Assembly (NCBI GenBank): GCA_016789955.1
Contig: JAEUPB010000100.1
Coordinates: forward strand, 1-64,000
Source of the DNA: Rubrivivax sp.
GTDB lineage: Bacteria; Pseudomonadota; Gammaproteobacteria; Burkholderiales; Burkholderiaceae_C
Reading direction: 5' to 3'
Length of the DNA: 64,000 nucleotides
The notes below the pieces were generated by a model. The model was not told where the DNA came from. It did not search any database and saw only the letters and a program-made list of their open reading frames with translations. Shown one piece after another: positions 26,188 to 35,060 of this stretch (position 1 is the first letter of the stretch; the number at the start of each line of letters is the position of its first letter). The position numbers and the translations under genes were made by a program.

Positions 26188-26208
26188 ACGGCGCCGGTGG
26201 GACGGGGG

Positions 26209-27306
26209 CTACGTCGGCGAAAACAGGAAGTTCATGACGTCGCCGTCGCGCACGACGTACTCCTTGCCTTCGGCGCGCATCTTCCCGGCGTCCTTGGCAC
26301 CCTGCTCGCCGCGGCAGGCGACGTAGTCGTCGTAGGCGATCGTCTGCGCGCGGATGAAACCGCGCTCGAAGTCGGTGTGGATGACGCCGGCGGCCTGCGG
26401 CGCCGTGTCGCCCACGTGGATGGTCCACGCGCGCACTTCCTTCTCGCCGGCGGTGAAGTAGGTCTGCAGGCCGAGCAGCTTGAAGGCGGCGCGGATCAGC
26501 CGCGCCAGGCCCGGCTCGTCCTGGCCCATCTCGGCCAGGAACAGCGCGCGGTCCTCGTCGCTCATGTCGGCCAGCTCGGCCTCGGTCTTCGCGCAGATGG
26601 CCACCACCGGCGCGCCTTCCTTGGCGGCGTGCTCGCGCAGCCGCTCGAGCAGCGGGTTGTTCTCGAAGCCGTTCTCGTCGACATTGCCGACGAACATCGC
26701 CGGCTTCGCGGTGATCAGGCACAGCGGCTTCAGCACCACGCGCTCTTCCTTGCTGAAGTCGATCGAGCGCACCGGGCGACCCTGGTTGAGCGCCGCCTCG
26801 CACTTCTTCAGCACGTCGACGAGACGTGCCGCTTCCTTGTCGCCGCCGGCCTTGGCCTGCTTGGTCCAGCGCACGAGACTCTTCTCGACGGTGGAGAGAT
26901 CGGCCAGGCACAGCTCGGTCTGGATCACCTCGATGTCGGCGATCGGGTCGACCTTGCCGGCGACGTGGATGACGTTGGCGTCCTCGAAGCAGCGCACGAC
27001 GTTGACGACCGCGTCGGTCTCGCGGATGTGCGAGAGGAACTGGTTGCCCAGACCCTCGCCCTTGCTGGCGCCGGCCACCAGGCCCGCGATGTCGACGAAC
27101 TCGACGATCGCCGGCAGGATGCGCTGCGGCTGCACGATCTCGGCCAGCTTCGCGAGCCGCGGGTCGGGCAGCTCGACCACGCCGACATTGGGCTCGATCG
27201 TGCAGAACGGGTAGTTCTCGGCGGCGATGCCGGCCTTGGTGAGGGCGTTGAACAGGGTGGACTTGCCGACGTTGGGCAGTCCGACGATGCCGCACTTGAG
27301 GCTCAT
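26209..27306 (-). CDS. ychF: Redox-responsive ribosome-associated ATPase YchF/OLA1
   Basis: A 365-residue OBG-family P-loop ATPase. G1 [14 protein letters not shown] is at residues 8-21, followed by [15 protein letters not shown]3 [18 protein letters not shown], and a C-terminal TGS domain with the [29 protein letters not shown] pattern and the final MNFLFSP. The G4 region carries NVDENG instead of a guanine-specific NKxD, as usual for this ATP-preferring protein. The start at ATG 27306 ([16 protein letters not shown]) is the family standard. Confidence 0.96.
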   Translation of the reverse strand: MSLKCGIVGLPNVGKSTLFNALTKAGIAAENYPFCTIEPNVGVVELPDPRLAKLAEIVQPQRILPAIVEFVDIAGLVAGASKGEGLGNQFLSHIRETDAVVNVVRCFEDANVIHVAGKVDPIADIEVIQTELCLADLSTVEKSLVRWTKQAKAGGDKEAARLVDVLKKCEAALNQGRPVRSIDFSKEERVVLKPLCLITAKPAMFVGNVDENGFENNPLLERLREHAAKEGAPVVAICAKTEAELADMSDEDRALFLAEMGQDEPGLARLIRAAFKLLGLQTYFTAGEKEVRAWTIHVGDTAPQAAGVIHTDFERGFIRAQTIAYDDYVACRGEQGAKDAGKMRAEGKEYVVRDGDVMNFLFSPT

Positions 27307-27368
27307 CGGCGTGGCTTTCGGGAGGAGGGGACAGGCCGCGCGCTGCGCACGCGGGCAAACCCGGAATT

Positions 27369-28019
27369 CTAGGCCGCCGGCTGTCGGCGGATGTGCTCCA
27401 GCAGGTCGGACACGAGTTCCAGCCGCAGCAGCGGGCTGTCGGTCTCCAGCAGGCGCTGCTTCACGTCGGAGGGCACCGGCAGCAGGTCGCACCAGCGGTT
27501 GGCCACCCAGCCGCAGTCGTCGAGCCGGTGGGGCTGCGGGATCGGCATGTCGTCGCCGGCGCGCTTGACGAGTTCACGCAGCAGCGCACGCAGCATCAGC
27601 GCCACCGGTTCGAGGTCCTCGGGCACCTCGAGCGGGGTGTCGTCGGGCAGCAGCTCGGCGTTGCCGACCCAGAGTCCGGTCTTCAGCCGCTCGCGGTGCT
27701 GAAGGCGGAAGCGCTGCGTGGCTCGGCAGACGATCTGGTACAGCCCGGGGTGGGGCCGTTCCAGCCGTTCCACGAGCGCCATCGTGCCGACGTCGTGGAA
27801 GATCTCGTTGGCGTAGCCGTCGCCGGTCGGGCCGGCCGGCTGCTGCACCTCGCGGCCTTCGGTCAGCGACACCACGCCGAACGGCGTGCCGTCGCGGTGG
27901 GCGCGGCCGATCATGTCGAGGTAGCGCACCTCGAAGATGCGCAGCGGCAGCAGCGCGCCTGGGTAGAGCACCCTGGACAGCGGAAACAGCGGCAGCGCCT
28001 GCAGGGTCGGGTCGGCCAT
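27369..28019 (-). CDS. Lon substrate-binding-domain protein (PF02190-type)
   Basis: A 216-residue stand-alone version of the Lon protease N-terminal domain. The hallmark segments are [29 protein letters not shown] at the N-terminus, FGVVSL, then [30 protein letters not shown] and a helical C-terminal half. It has no protease or AAA module, so it is not a peptidase. Its role is unknown; related proteins may bind unfolded substrates. It lies 62 bases upstream of ychF on the same strand and may be co-transcribed with it. Confidence 0.9.
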   Translation of the reverse strand: MADPTLQALPLFPLSRVLYPGALLPLRIFEVRYLDMIGRAHRDGTPFGVVSLTEGREVQQPAGPTGDGYANEIFHDVGTMALVERLERPHPGLYQIVCRATQRFRLQHRERLKTGLWVGNAELLPDDTPLEVPEDLEPVALMLRALLRELVKRAGDDMPIPQPHRLDDCGWVANRWCDLLPVPSDVKQRLLETDSPLLRLELVSDLLEHIRRQPAA

Positions 28020-28085
28020 TGCTGCCGACTGTAGCGGCCCGGCCGGCCGCGCGACGGCTTGGGGTCGCCTCAGGCGTGGGGGTCC

Positions 28086-29228
28086 TCAGCGCAGCGTGAG
28101 CAGCATCAGCTTGTCGGCGGTGGCTTCGGCGTCGATCGTTCGCTCGCCGACAACGGCTGCCACCGCGTATTGCGGCAGCGAAGTGTCCACGCGCAGTGGC
28201 TGCGTGAGCGTGATGCCGCCCGGCGACGTGAGGCACGCGACGATCGGCGTGGTGACGCTGCCGCCGCGCTGCACGACGATGCCCACCGCCCCCGAGGCCA
28301 GGCGCACCTGGCAACCCGGCGGGTAGACGCCGAATTCCTTCACCAGGGCCGCGGTCATCGGGTGGCCGGGGTCCTGCATGAACATCTGGCGCCCGGCGAT
28401 GTCGGCGTTCATCGCGTCGCGGTGCGAGCGCGACGAGAGCTTGGAGGTGTAGATGTCGGCGCGGCGCACTAGCGATGCGAGGTCGCCGACGTCGGTGCCG
28501 GCGATGCCGCGCGGATAGCCGCTGCCGTCCTCGACCTCGTGGTGGTGGGCCACGGCGCGCAGCCAGTCGGGGTCGGCCACGCCGGCGGCCTCGAGCAATG
28601 CGGCGCTGCGGTGCGGGTGCGACTGCAGCGCCTGCTGCTGCGAGACGGTCAGCGGCGTGCGCTGGCGCGACAGCTCGCCCTGCAGCTCGAGCATCGCCAC
28701 GTTGGCCGTCAACGCGGCCTTGAACGCCTTGCCGGTCTCGTCGGCCGTCCAGCCCAGGCGCTGTGCGACCAGGAAGGCGGTGATGGCGGTGTTCATCGAG
28801 CGCTGCACGCCGTAGGCCACGTGCGGGTTGCCGTCGCTGCGCAGCACCTGGAAGATGGCCAGGTCGGGGTCGCGCTCGACGAGCGTCATCACGGGATCGG
28901 TGGCGTCTTCGAGCGCGGCCTTGAAGCTGTAGTGCGGCGCATGCAGCAGCGCATCGCCGACCCTCGACAGGCCCTCGCGCCACAGCTTCGGCAGCAGCTC
29001 CGGCGGCGCATGGCGCGCGCGTTCGGCCGCGGTCTGCAGTTCCTCGATGTCGACCAGCGCGCCGCGGGCCAGCAGCGCGTCGAGCTGCTCATGCGTCTCG
29101 ACGACATGCCCGCGAGCCAGCAGCAGCGTCGCATCGACATCGCGGACGCCGAAAGGCAGCGGCTGGCCGACATGCAGCCGGTTCCTGACGGTGACGAGTG
29201 GAGTGGTCTGCATGGCTGCTCGCGACAT
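28086..29228 (-). CDS. Degenerate HD-GYP-like protein
   Basis: A 380-residue protein. An N-terminal beta-rich region (LVTVRNRLHVGQPLPFGVRD) precedes an HD-GYP-like domain (about 140-320). The second half of the motif set is retained (HHHEVEDGSGYPRGIAG; RADIYTSKLSSRSHRDAM), but the HD dyad is lost: where active enzymes read ALLHDIGK this protein reads ALTANVAM. Canonical cyclic-di-GMP phosphodiesterase activity is therefore unlikely; it may bind ligand or act as a regulatory partner. A further C-terminal domain (GCQVRLASGAVGIVVQRG) may be a small beta module. I start at ATG 29228; ATG 29213 is an alternative. It is divergent from the acyl-CoA synthetase gene. Confidence 0.82.
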   Translation of the reverse strand: MSRAAMQTTPLVTVRNRLHVGQPLPFGVRDVDATLLLARGHVVETHEQLDALLARGALVDIEELQTAAERARHAPPELLPKLWREGLSRVGDALLHAPHYSFKAALEDATDPVMTLVERDPDLAIFQVLRSDGNPHVAYGVQRSMNTAITAFLVAQRLGWTADETGKAFKAALTANVAMLELQGELSRQRTPLTVSQQQALQSHPHRSAALLEAAGVADPDWLRAVAHHHEVEDGSGYPRGIAGTDVGDLASLVRRADIYTSKLSSRSHRDAMNADIAGRQMFMQDPGHPMTAALVKEFGVYPPGCQVRLASGAVGIVVQRGGSVTTPIVACLTSPGGITLTQPLRVDTSLPQYAVAAVVGERTIDAEATADKLMLLTLR

Positions 29229-29321
29229 GGGCCTGGGGGGGTTTTCGGCGCACCGGGAGGGAACTTGACGCTGCCGCCGCCCGGGCGGGCGCGGGTGACA
29301 AGTGCCTGTTAGCCTCGCGGC

Positions 29322-31085
29322 ATGTCGCGCCGACCGCCTGTCATCGACCACTGGGCTGCCCTGCATCAGGGTTTCCACTGGCGCGTACCCCCGATGTTCA
29401 ACATCGCCGATGCCTGCTGCGGGCGCTGGGCGCGGCATTCGGCCGGCGCGATGCGGGTGGCCATCCACTGGGAGCGCGAAGACGGCAGCGCGGGCGCCAT
29501 CAGCTACTCGGCGCTGCACCAGTTGTCAGGCCGGCTGGCGCATGCGTTGCAGCGGCTGGGCGTGGGCACCGGCGACCGCGTGGCCATCGTGTTGCCGCAG
29601 CGCCCGGAGACCGCGGTGTCGCACCTCGGCTGCTACCAGCTCGGCGCGGTGGCGATGCCGCTGTCGATGCTGTTCGGGCCCGAGGCCTTGCAGTTCCGCC
29701 TGCAGGACAGCGGCGCGCGCGTGGCGATCGTCGATGCGAGCGTCCTGCCGACGCTGCGCGAGCTGCGCGCGAGTTGCCCGGCGCTGCAGGCGATCATCGT
29801 CGTGGGCGATCCGCCGCCCGGGCGGGCCAGCGCCGGCGAAGGCGCCTGGCGCGAGCTGCTCGACCGCGAAGGATCGGCCTTCGTGCCGCACCTCACGCGT
29901 GCCGACGACCCCGCACTGCTGATCTACACCAGTGGTACGACGGGCCCGCCCAAGGGTGCGTTGGTGCCTCACCGGGCGCTGATCGGCAACCTCACCGGCT
30001 TCGTCTGCAGTCAGAACTGGTTCGGCGCCGAGCCGGGCGGCGTGTTCTGGAGCCCCGCTGACTGGGCCTGGACCGGCGGCCTGATGGACGCGCTGCTGCC
30101 CACGCTCTACTTCGGCCGCGAGATCGTCGCCTACCAGGGGCGCTTCGGGGCGGAGAAGGCCTTCGACTTGATGCAGCGCCACCGGGTGACGCACGCCTTC
30201 CTGTTCCCCACGGCGCTCAAGGCGATGATGAAGGAGGTGCCCGAGCCACGCAGCCGCTACCGCCTCGAGCTGAAGGCCATGATGAGCGCCGGCGAGCCCG
30301 TGGGGGATGCGGTGTACGCGTGGTGCCGCGACCAGCTGCGGGTGCCGGTGAACGAGATGTTCGGGCAGACCGAGATCAATTACGTGGTGGGCAACTGCGG
30401 CAGCTACATGGACGCAGAGGGGCACCGTCATCCGGCATGGCCCTCGCGGCCCGGCTCGATGGGCCGGCCGTACCCGGGACACCGCGTGGCGGTGATCGAC
30501 GACGAGGGCCGCGAGGTGCCGCGGGGCACCGTCGGCGAGGTGGCGGTGCACCGGCTGGACGTGCACGGCGACCCCGACCCGGTGTTCTTCCTCGGCTACT
30601 GGAACAACCCAGAGGCCACGGCCGCCAAGTACACCGGCGACGAGGCCTCGAGCTGGTGCCGGACCGGCGACAACGCGCGCATGGACGATGCCGGCTACCT
30701 CTGGTACCACGGCCGCAGCGACGACATGATCAAGGCGGCGGGCTACCGCATCGGGCCCAGCGAGATCGAGAACTGCCTCGTCAAGCACCCGGCGGTGGCC
30801 AATGCCGCGGTGATCGGCAAGCCCGACCGCGATCGCGGCGCGCTCATCAAGGCCTGCATCGTGCTGGCACCGGGAGCGCTGGGCGGCGACCGGCTGGTGC
30901 AGGAGCTGCAGCAGCACGTGCGCGCGCGGCTGGCGCCTTACGAGGTGCCCAAGGAGATCGAGTTCGTCGACAGCCTGCCGATGACCACCACCGGCAAGGT
31001 GCAGCGCAAGGTGCTGCGGGAGCGCGAGGCCCGGCGCCTCAGCAAGGCTTCGCCGCCTTCGGCTTCGGCGAAACGGCCGCGTTGA
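29322..31085 (+). CDS. AMP-binding acyl-CoA synthetase (acetyl/medium-chain type)
   Basis: A 587-residue ANL-superfamily ligase that adenylates a carboxylic acid and transfers it to CoA. Motifs are the P-loop YTSGTTGPPKGALVPHR, FWSPADWAWTGGLMDALLPTLYFG, the GQTEINYVVGN core, TGDNARMDDAGYLWYHGRSDDMIKAAGYRIGPSEIE and the C-terminal catalytic Lys in TTTGKVQRKVLR. Spacing resembles acetyl-CoA or medium-chain acyl-CoA synthetases rather than long-chain FadD. The start is ATG 29322. Its 3' end overlaps the convergent proline-rich gene by 47 bases. The acyl substrate is not determined. Confidence 0.92.
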   Translation: MSRRPPVIDHWAALHQGFHWRVPPMFNIADACCGRWARHSAGAMRVAIHWEREDGSAGAISYSALHQLSGRLAHALQRLGVGTGDRVAIVLPQRPETAVSHLGCYQLGAVAMPLSMLFGPEALQFRLQDSGARVAIVDASVLPTLRELRASCPALQAIIVVGDPPPGRASAGEGAWRELLDREGSAFVPHLTRADDPALLIYTSGTTGPPKGALVPHRALIGNLTGFVCSQNWFGAEPGGVFWSPADWAWTGGLMDALLPTLYFGREIVAYQGRFGAEKAFDLMQRHRVTHAFLFPTALKAMMKEVPEPRSRYRLELKAMMSAGEPVGDAVYAWCRDQLRVPVNEMFGQTEINYVVGNCGSYMDAEGHRHPAWPSRPGSMGRPYPGHRVAVIDDEGREVPRGTVGEVAVHRLDVHGDPDPVFFLGYWNNPEATAAKYTGDEASSWCRTGDNARMDDAGYLWYHGRSDDMIKAAGYRIGPSEIENCLVKHPAVANAAVIGKPDRDRGALIKACIVLAPGALGGDRLVQELQQHVRARLAPYEVPKEIEFVDSLPMTTTGKVQRKVLREREARRLSKASPPSASAKRPR

Positions 31086-31665
31086 ACGGATCGAGTTCAC
31101 CGGCCCGCGACGGCTCGACGTCCGCGCACTGCAGCCCGCGCCTGTAGCGGGCGCGGCCGTCGCCGCGCAGTTCCTCGGTGGGGGCCGCCATGCCCGTGGC
31201 GGCGGCGATGCGCGACTCGAGGGTGGTCGGTGGAGTACGAGACCGTGGATCGTCCAGTGCCGGGTGGCGCGGCGGTGCCGAGGCGGCTCTCGGCAGCGAC
31301 AGGCGCAAGGGCGGCGGTTCGATGGCGAGTTGCGCAGGCGCAGTCGGCCCGGTGGCGGCCGGCACATCGACGATCGGGACCTCCGCGGATGGTGGGGTCC
31401 CTGGTGTGATCGACGTGACCGCCGGTACCGGGGCTGCCGGCACAGGTGTGCGTGGACGGGCCGGAGGCGGGGCCTCGCGACGCGGCTCGGCGGGTACCAA
31501 CGGCGGCGCCATCAGCCGCACGATCAGCGGGGGCCGCTCCGCGACGGGCCTTGGCGGGCCCCGATCCCCCGGCGGCGCCGACTGCTGCAGCGTGACGCCG
31601 ACCGCCCCGTGCAGCAGCACCACGACCGTCGCGACAGCGCGCCTCGCGCTACGCGTCGTCCCCAT
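31039..31665 (-). CDS. Proline-rich hypothetical protein with N-terminal membrane segment
   Basis: A 208-residue protein. A basic start (MGTTRSARRAV) is followed by one hydrophobic segment (ATVVVLLHGAVGVTL), then about 130 residues dominated by Pro, Ala and Arg, and a Cys-containing tail (RRGLQCADVEPSRAGELDPF). The layout of an inner-membrane anchor plus a periplasm-spanning proline-rich stretch resembles TonB-like or scaffold proteins, but no TonB C-terminal domain is present. It overlaps the convergent acyl-CoA synthetase 3' end by 47 bases and the XRE regulator gene by 17 bases. The function is unknown. Confidence 0.6.
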   Translation of the reverse strand: MGTTRSARRAVATVVVLLHGAVGVTLQQSAPPGDRGPPRPVAERPPLIVRLMAPPLVPAEPRREAPPPARPRTPVPAAPVPAVTSITPGTPPSAEVPIVDVPAATGPTAPAQLAIEPPPLRLSLPRAASAPPRHPALDDPRSRTPPTTLESRIAAATGMAAPTEELRGDGRARYRRGLQCADVEPSRAGELDPFNAAVSPKPKAAKPC

Positions 31666-31885
31666 CCGCGGCCGGCGTGGCGCCGGGCTCCCAGGCCAGC
31701 AGGTCGCCGGGCTGGCACTGCAGCACCTCGCAGATGCGCGCCAGCGTCTCGAAGCGCACGCCGCGCACCTTGCCGCTCTTCAGCAGGCTGATGTTGACCT
31801 CGCTGATGCCGACGCGCTCGGCCAGCTCGCGCGAGCGCATCTTGCGCCGCGCCAGCATCACGTCGAGGTGCACGACGATGGGCAT
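31649..31885 (-). CDS. XRE-family helix-turn-helix regulator
   Basis: A 78-residue Cro/C1-type (YozG-like) DNA-binding protein. The HTH is RSRELAERVGISEVNISLLKSGKVRGVRFETLARICEVLQCQPGDLLAW. The ATG at 31885 overlaps the TGA of the DUF2975 gene, so the pair is translationally coupled, an arrangement typical of DUF2975/XRE modules. A 6-bp inverted repeat (ACTTAT...ATAAGT) just ahead of the module is a plausible autoregulatory operator. The tail (PGATPAADGDDA) is unstructured. Confidence 0.9.
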   Translation of the reverse strand: MPIVVHLDVMLARRKMRSRELAERVGISEVNISLLKSGKVRGVRFETLARICEVLQCQPGDLLAWEPGATPAADGDDA

Positions 31886-32442
31886 CAGACGAAGCCACGG
31901 TTCTCTTCGGCAGCGCCGACGGCCTGCCGCATCACGGTGGCGATGGCCAGCAGCGTGAGCGCCACGATCAAGCCCAGGTAGTCGTTCGAGCCGAGCCCGA
32001 TGACCAGGTGCCGTTTCCCCGCTGGGTTGTGCATCGTCAACGCCACGGACATCGCCGCGCGCACCAGCGGCTGCGACAGCACGATCGCGAGCAGCAGCCA
32101 CGCCAGCCGCTGGAGGAGCCGCTGCGCCGGCAGCGTCAGCGCCCGGCCGGCCCGGTACTCGCCGAACAGGCGCCAGACCGTTGCGAAGAAGGCGATCGCC
32201 AGTGCGATCGGCACCACCGAGATGGCCACCGCCCAGGCCCGGGCCGTCTCGTCGATCACGGCAGCCGCACCGCACGGCAGCCCGGCGATCTGAGGCGCGA
32301 GATCGGCCACGCGCGCGGCGTCGGTCCAGAAGATCGCCGGCAAGGCCAGGCTCATCGCGACGCCGAGCAGCGCGCCCGCCCGAACCACGGCACACAGGCG
32401 GAGATGCCGGGCGCTGCCTGCCTGAATATCGAAAGACTTCAT
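31885..32442 (-). CDS. DUF2975 family membrane protein
   Basis: A 185-residue integral membrane protein with four predicted helices: VVRAGALLGVAMSLALPAIF, WAVAISVVPIALAIAFFATVW, LAWLLLAIVLSQPLVRAAMS, and YLGLIVALTLLAIATVM. The conserved segment GEYRAGRALTLPAQRLLQRLAW between helices 2 and 3 is a DUF2975 feature. I start it at ATG 32442 (MKSFDIQAGS), right after an AT-rich promoter-like stretch. These membrane proteins are usually coupled to a small XRE regulator, as here, suggesting a signal-sensing pair. Its biological role is unknown. Confidence 0.85.
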   Translation of the reverse strand: MKSFDIQAGSARHLRLCAVVRAGALLGVAMSLALPAIFWTDAARVADLAPQIAGLPCGAAAVIDETARAWAVAISVVPIALAIAFFATVWRLFGEYRAGRALTLPAQRLLQRLAWLLLAIVLSQPLVRAAMSVALTMHNPAGKRHLVIGLGSNDYLGLIVALTLLAIATVMRQAVGAAEENRGFV

Positions 32443-32444
32443 GA

Positions 32445-32465
32445 ACTTATCGTAAAACAATAAGT
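32445..32465. promoter_or_regulatory. AT-rich promoter region with inverted repeat
   Basis: ACTTAT (32445-32450) and ATAAGT (32460-32465) are complementary half-sites nine bases apart. They lie immediately upstream of the DUF2975 ATG in one of the most AT-rich stretches of the window. It could be the operator of the XRE regulator. Read on the minus strand, TTATTGTTTTACG may contain promoter elements, but I cannot fix the -10/-35 boxes. Confidence 0.4.
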
Positions 32466-32510
32466 CGTGAGGTGCAATCCGACCGTGTGACTGCGGCACA
32501 CTCCATCGCC

Positions 32511-33572
32511 ATGGAACACGTGACCCTGGGCCGCGGCGGCCCTGCGGTGTCCCGCATCTGCCTGGGCACCATGACCTTCGGCGAGCAGGTCGGCGAGGCC
32601 GACGCGCATGCGATCCTGGACCGCGCGCTCGAACTGGGCATCGACTTCATCGACACGGCCGAGATGTACCCCGTGCCCGCCCGGCGCGACAGCTACAGCC
32701 GCACCGAGACGCTGATCGGCCGCTGGTTCGCGTCGCGGCCCGGTGTGCGGCAGCGCGTGGTGCTGGCGACCAAGGTGGCCGGGCCGTCGCGCGGCATGGA
32801 CTGGATCCGCGGCGGCGCGCCCGACCTCACGCCCGCCGACATCGTGCGCGCCTGCGACGACGGCCTGCGCCGGCTGCAGACCGACGTCATCGACCTGTAC
32901 CAGATCCACTGGCCGGTGCGCGCGGTGCCGATGTTCGGCGGCCTCTACTACGACCCGGCACAGGATCGCGACGTCACGCCGATCCAGGCGCAGCTCGAGG
33001 CGTTCGCCGGCCTCGTGCGCGCGGGCAAGGTGCGGCACATCGGGCTGTCCAACGAGACGCCCTGGGGCGTGGCCGAGTTCGTCCGCATCGCCGATGCCGC
33101 CGGGCTGCCGCGCATCGTCAGCGTGCAGAACCCGTACGCGCTGGTCAACCGGGTCGTCGACAACGGCCTCGACGAGGTGCTGCACCACACCGGCGTGTCG
33201 CTGCTCGCGTATTCGCCGCTGGGCTTCGGTGCCTTGACGGGCAAGTACGACGGCGGCGGCGCCGACCCCGCCCGGCCGGAACTCGGCCGGCTCGCCCGCT
33301 TCGAGTCGATGCGCAAGCAGCGCTGGGCGCGAGCCGACTCGCTGGCCGCGGCGCGCGAGTACAACGAACTGGCCGCCCGCCACGGCCTGGCGCCGACGCG
33401 CATGGCGCTGGCCTGGTGCTACCGCAACTGGCGCGTGGCCAGCACGATCATCGGCATCACGCGGCTCGATCAGCTCGAGGAGAACGTGGCCGCGTGGGGC
33501 ACCGAGTTGCCGCGAGAACTGCTGGCCGAGATCGACGCGATCCGCTGGCGACGGCGCGACCCCGCGCAGTAG
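32511..33572 (+). CDS. Aldo/keto reductase (Tas-like)
   Basis: A 353-residue NADPH-dependent TIM-barrel oxidoreductase. The tetrad is visible as Asp and Tyr in FIDTAEMYPVP, Lys in VLATKVAG and His in LYQIHWPVR. The cofactor-binding C-terminus contains STIIGITRLDQLEENV. It most resembles the Tas/YghZ-type group (LGRGGPAVSRICLGTMTFGEQ). Start ATG 32511 is not preceded by an obvious ribosome site. The stop is 13 bases before ybaK, which probably shares its transcript. The substrate is unknown. Confidence 0.92.
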   Translation: MEHVTLGRGGPAVSRICLGTMTFGEQVGEADAHAILDRALELGIDFIDTAEMYPVPARRDSYSRTETLIGRWFASRPGVRQRVVLATKVAGPSRGMDWIRGGAPDLTPADIVRACDDGLRRLQTDVIDLYQIHWPVRAVPMFGGLYYDPAQDRDVTPIQAQLEAFAGLVRAGKVRHIGLSNETPWGVAEFVRIADAAGLPRIVSVQNPYALVNRVVDNGLDEVLHHTGVSLLAYSPLGFGALTGKYDGGGADPARPELGRLARFESMRKQRWARADSLAAAREYNELAARHGLAPTRMALAWCYRNWRVASTIIGITRLDQLEENVAAWGTELPRELLAEIDAIRWRRRDPAQ

Positions 33573-33585
33573 CCGGTCGATCGGC

Positions 33586-34080
33586 ATGGCGCGCAAGGAG
33601 CGGCACGTCAGCGAGACCCCCGCCACGCAGGCGCTGAAACGGGCGGGCATCGCCTACACCGAGCACCCGTACGACTACGTCGAGCATGGCGGTACGGCCG
33701 AGTCGGCGCGCCAGCTGGGCGTGCCCGAGCACCAGGTGATCAAGACGCTGGTGATGGAGAACGAGCGCGGTGAGCCGCTCATCGTGCTGATGCACGGCGA
33801 TCGCCAGGTGTCGACGAAGAACCTCGCGCGCGAGATCGGCGCCAAGTCGGTCGCGCCCTGCAAGCCCGAGGTGGCGCAGCGCCACAGCGGCTACCTGGTC
33901 GGCGGCACGTCGCCGTTCGGCTTGCGCAAGCCGATGCCGGTCTACGTGGAGGCGGGCGTGCTCGACCTGCCGGAGATCCGCATCAACGGCGGCAGGCGCG
34001 GCTTCCTCGTCGGCCTCGCGCCATCGGTGCTGGTGACGCTGCTGGGCGCGCGCCCGGTGCACTGCGCCATCGCGGCGTAG
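33586..34080 (+). CDS. ybaK: Cys-tRNA(Pro)/Cys-tRNA(Cys) deacylase
   Basis: A 164-residue YbaK/EbsC-family editing protein that hydrolyses mischarged Cys-tRNA(Pro) in trans. Family features are TPATQALKRAGIAYTEHPYDY, then VIKTLVMENERGEPLIVLMHGDRQVSTKNLAREIGAK with the catalytic Lys in the VIKTLV segment, and GYLVGGTSPFGLRKPMPVY. The start is ATG 33586 (MARKERHVSET). It follows the aldo/keto reductase gene and is convergent with the lipoprotein hydrolase gene. Confidence 0.93.
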   Translation: MARKERHVSETPATQALKRAGIAYTEHPYDYVEHGGTAESARQLGVPEHQVIKTLVMENERGEPLIVLMHGDRQVSTKNLAREIGAKSVAPCKPEVAQRHSGYLVGGTSPFGLRKPMPVYVEAGVLDLPEIRINGGRRGFLVGLAPSVLVTLLGARPVHCAIAA

Positions 34081-34106
34081 CAGGCCTCGCGTGCCCGGGC
34101 CGAGGT

Positions 34107-35009
34107 TCAGTTGCCCGCCGACGCCCCGGCCGAGTCGCCGGCTCCGTGGCCGAACAATTCGGCCAGCGCCCGCCGATACTGCGGCTGCCCGACCTGGTTG
34201 GTGTTGTGGTGCGAGCCGCCTTCCACCAGGAGGAAGCGCTTGGGCGGGCTGGCACGTTCGTACAGCGAGCGGCCGAGTTCCGACGGGATCAGGTTGTCGG
34301 CGCTGCCGTGCACCACCAGCACCGGCACGCCCACTCGGCCGATCCTCGACGCCGAGTCGAATCGCTGCGTGATCAGCGGCCCCACCGGCAGCCAGCCCCA
34401 GCGGAAGCTGCTGACGACATCCGGGATGGACGTGAACGTGCCCTCGACGATGAGCCCGGTGGCCTGCGGGCCGACTTCGCTTGCCAGGTGCACGGCCACG
34501 GCGCCGCCCAGCGAATGGCCGAAGATGTATCGAGGGGTGTTCGGGTGCTGGCGCGCCAGCCAGTCCCACGCGGCCCGGGAGTCTTCGTAGGCCATCTGCT
34601 CCGACGGCAGTTCGTTGGTGCTCTTGCCGAAGCCGCGGTAGTCGATGCCCAGCACCGCGAAGCCCAGTTCGTGCATGCGGCGCATGCGGTGCGCGCTGCC
34701 GCGCACGTCCCAGCGCGCGCCGTGCAGGTAGAGCAGCACGGGCGCGTCGGGCGACGCCTGCGGCAACCAGAGGCCGTGCAGCTTCACTGGCTGGCCGGTC
34801 TCGCGCGAAGTGAAATCGATCCAGACGTCGGTCATGCCTTCGGCGGCGGCCAGACCGCCCCACCAGGTGCGGTCGGTGGGCTGGAAGATCCACTTGCGCT
34901 GCTGCTCGTCGAGCGAGGCGCAACCGGCCAGCAGCGCGAGGCTCGCGGCGGCCGCGCCGATGAGCGCCCGGGCGCGGCGACTCGTGGGGGTCGACTGTCT
35001 TGCAGGCAT
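34107..35009 (-). CDS. Alpha/beta hydrolase lipoprotein
   Basis: A 300-residue protein with a lipoprotein signal (ALIGAAAASLALLAGC; lipobox LLAGC, lipidation Cys at about residue 29), so it is anchored to a membrane facing the periplasm. The hydrolase fold follows: LLYLHGARW (oxyanion), GIDYRGFGKS, nucleophile elbow GHSLGG, acid in HGSADNLIP and His in VEGGSHHN. It resembles the YsgA/BEM46-type serine hydrolases. I start at ATG 35009; upstream sequence in the frame is shadow of the divergent CBS gene. Confidence 0.88.
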   Translation of the reverse strand: MPARQSTPTSRRARALIGAAAASLALLAGCASLDEQQRKWIFQPTDRTWWGGLAAAEGMTDVWIDFTSRETGQPVKLHGLWLPQASPDAPVLLYLHGARWDVRGSAHRMRRMHELGFAVLGIDYRGFGKSTNELPSEQMAYEDSRAAWDWLARQHPNTPRYIFGHSLGGAVAVHLASEVGPQATGLIVEGTFTSIPDVVSSFRWGWLPVGPLITQRFDSASRIGRVGVPVLVVHGSADNLIPSELGRSLYERASPPKRFLLVEGGSHHNTNQVGQPQYRRALAELFGHGAGDSAGASAGN

Positions 35010-35060
35010 GGGGCGCGATTGTGTAGTCTCGGGCCCGGACTCGCCACACGGGGGGCAAGC

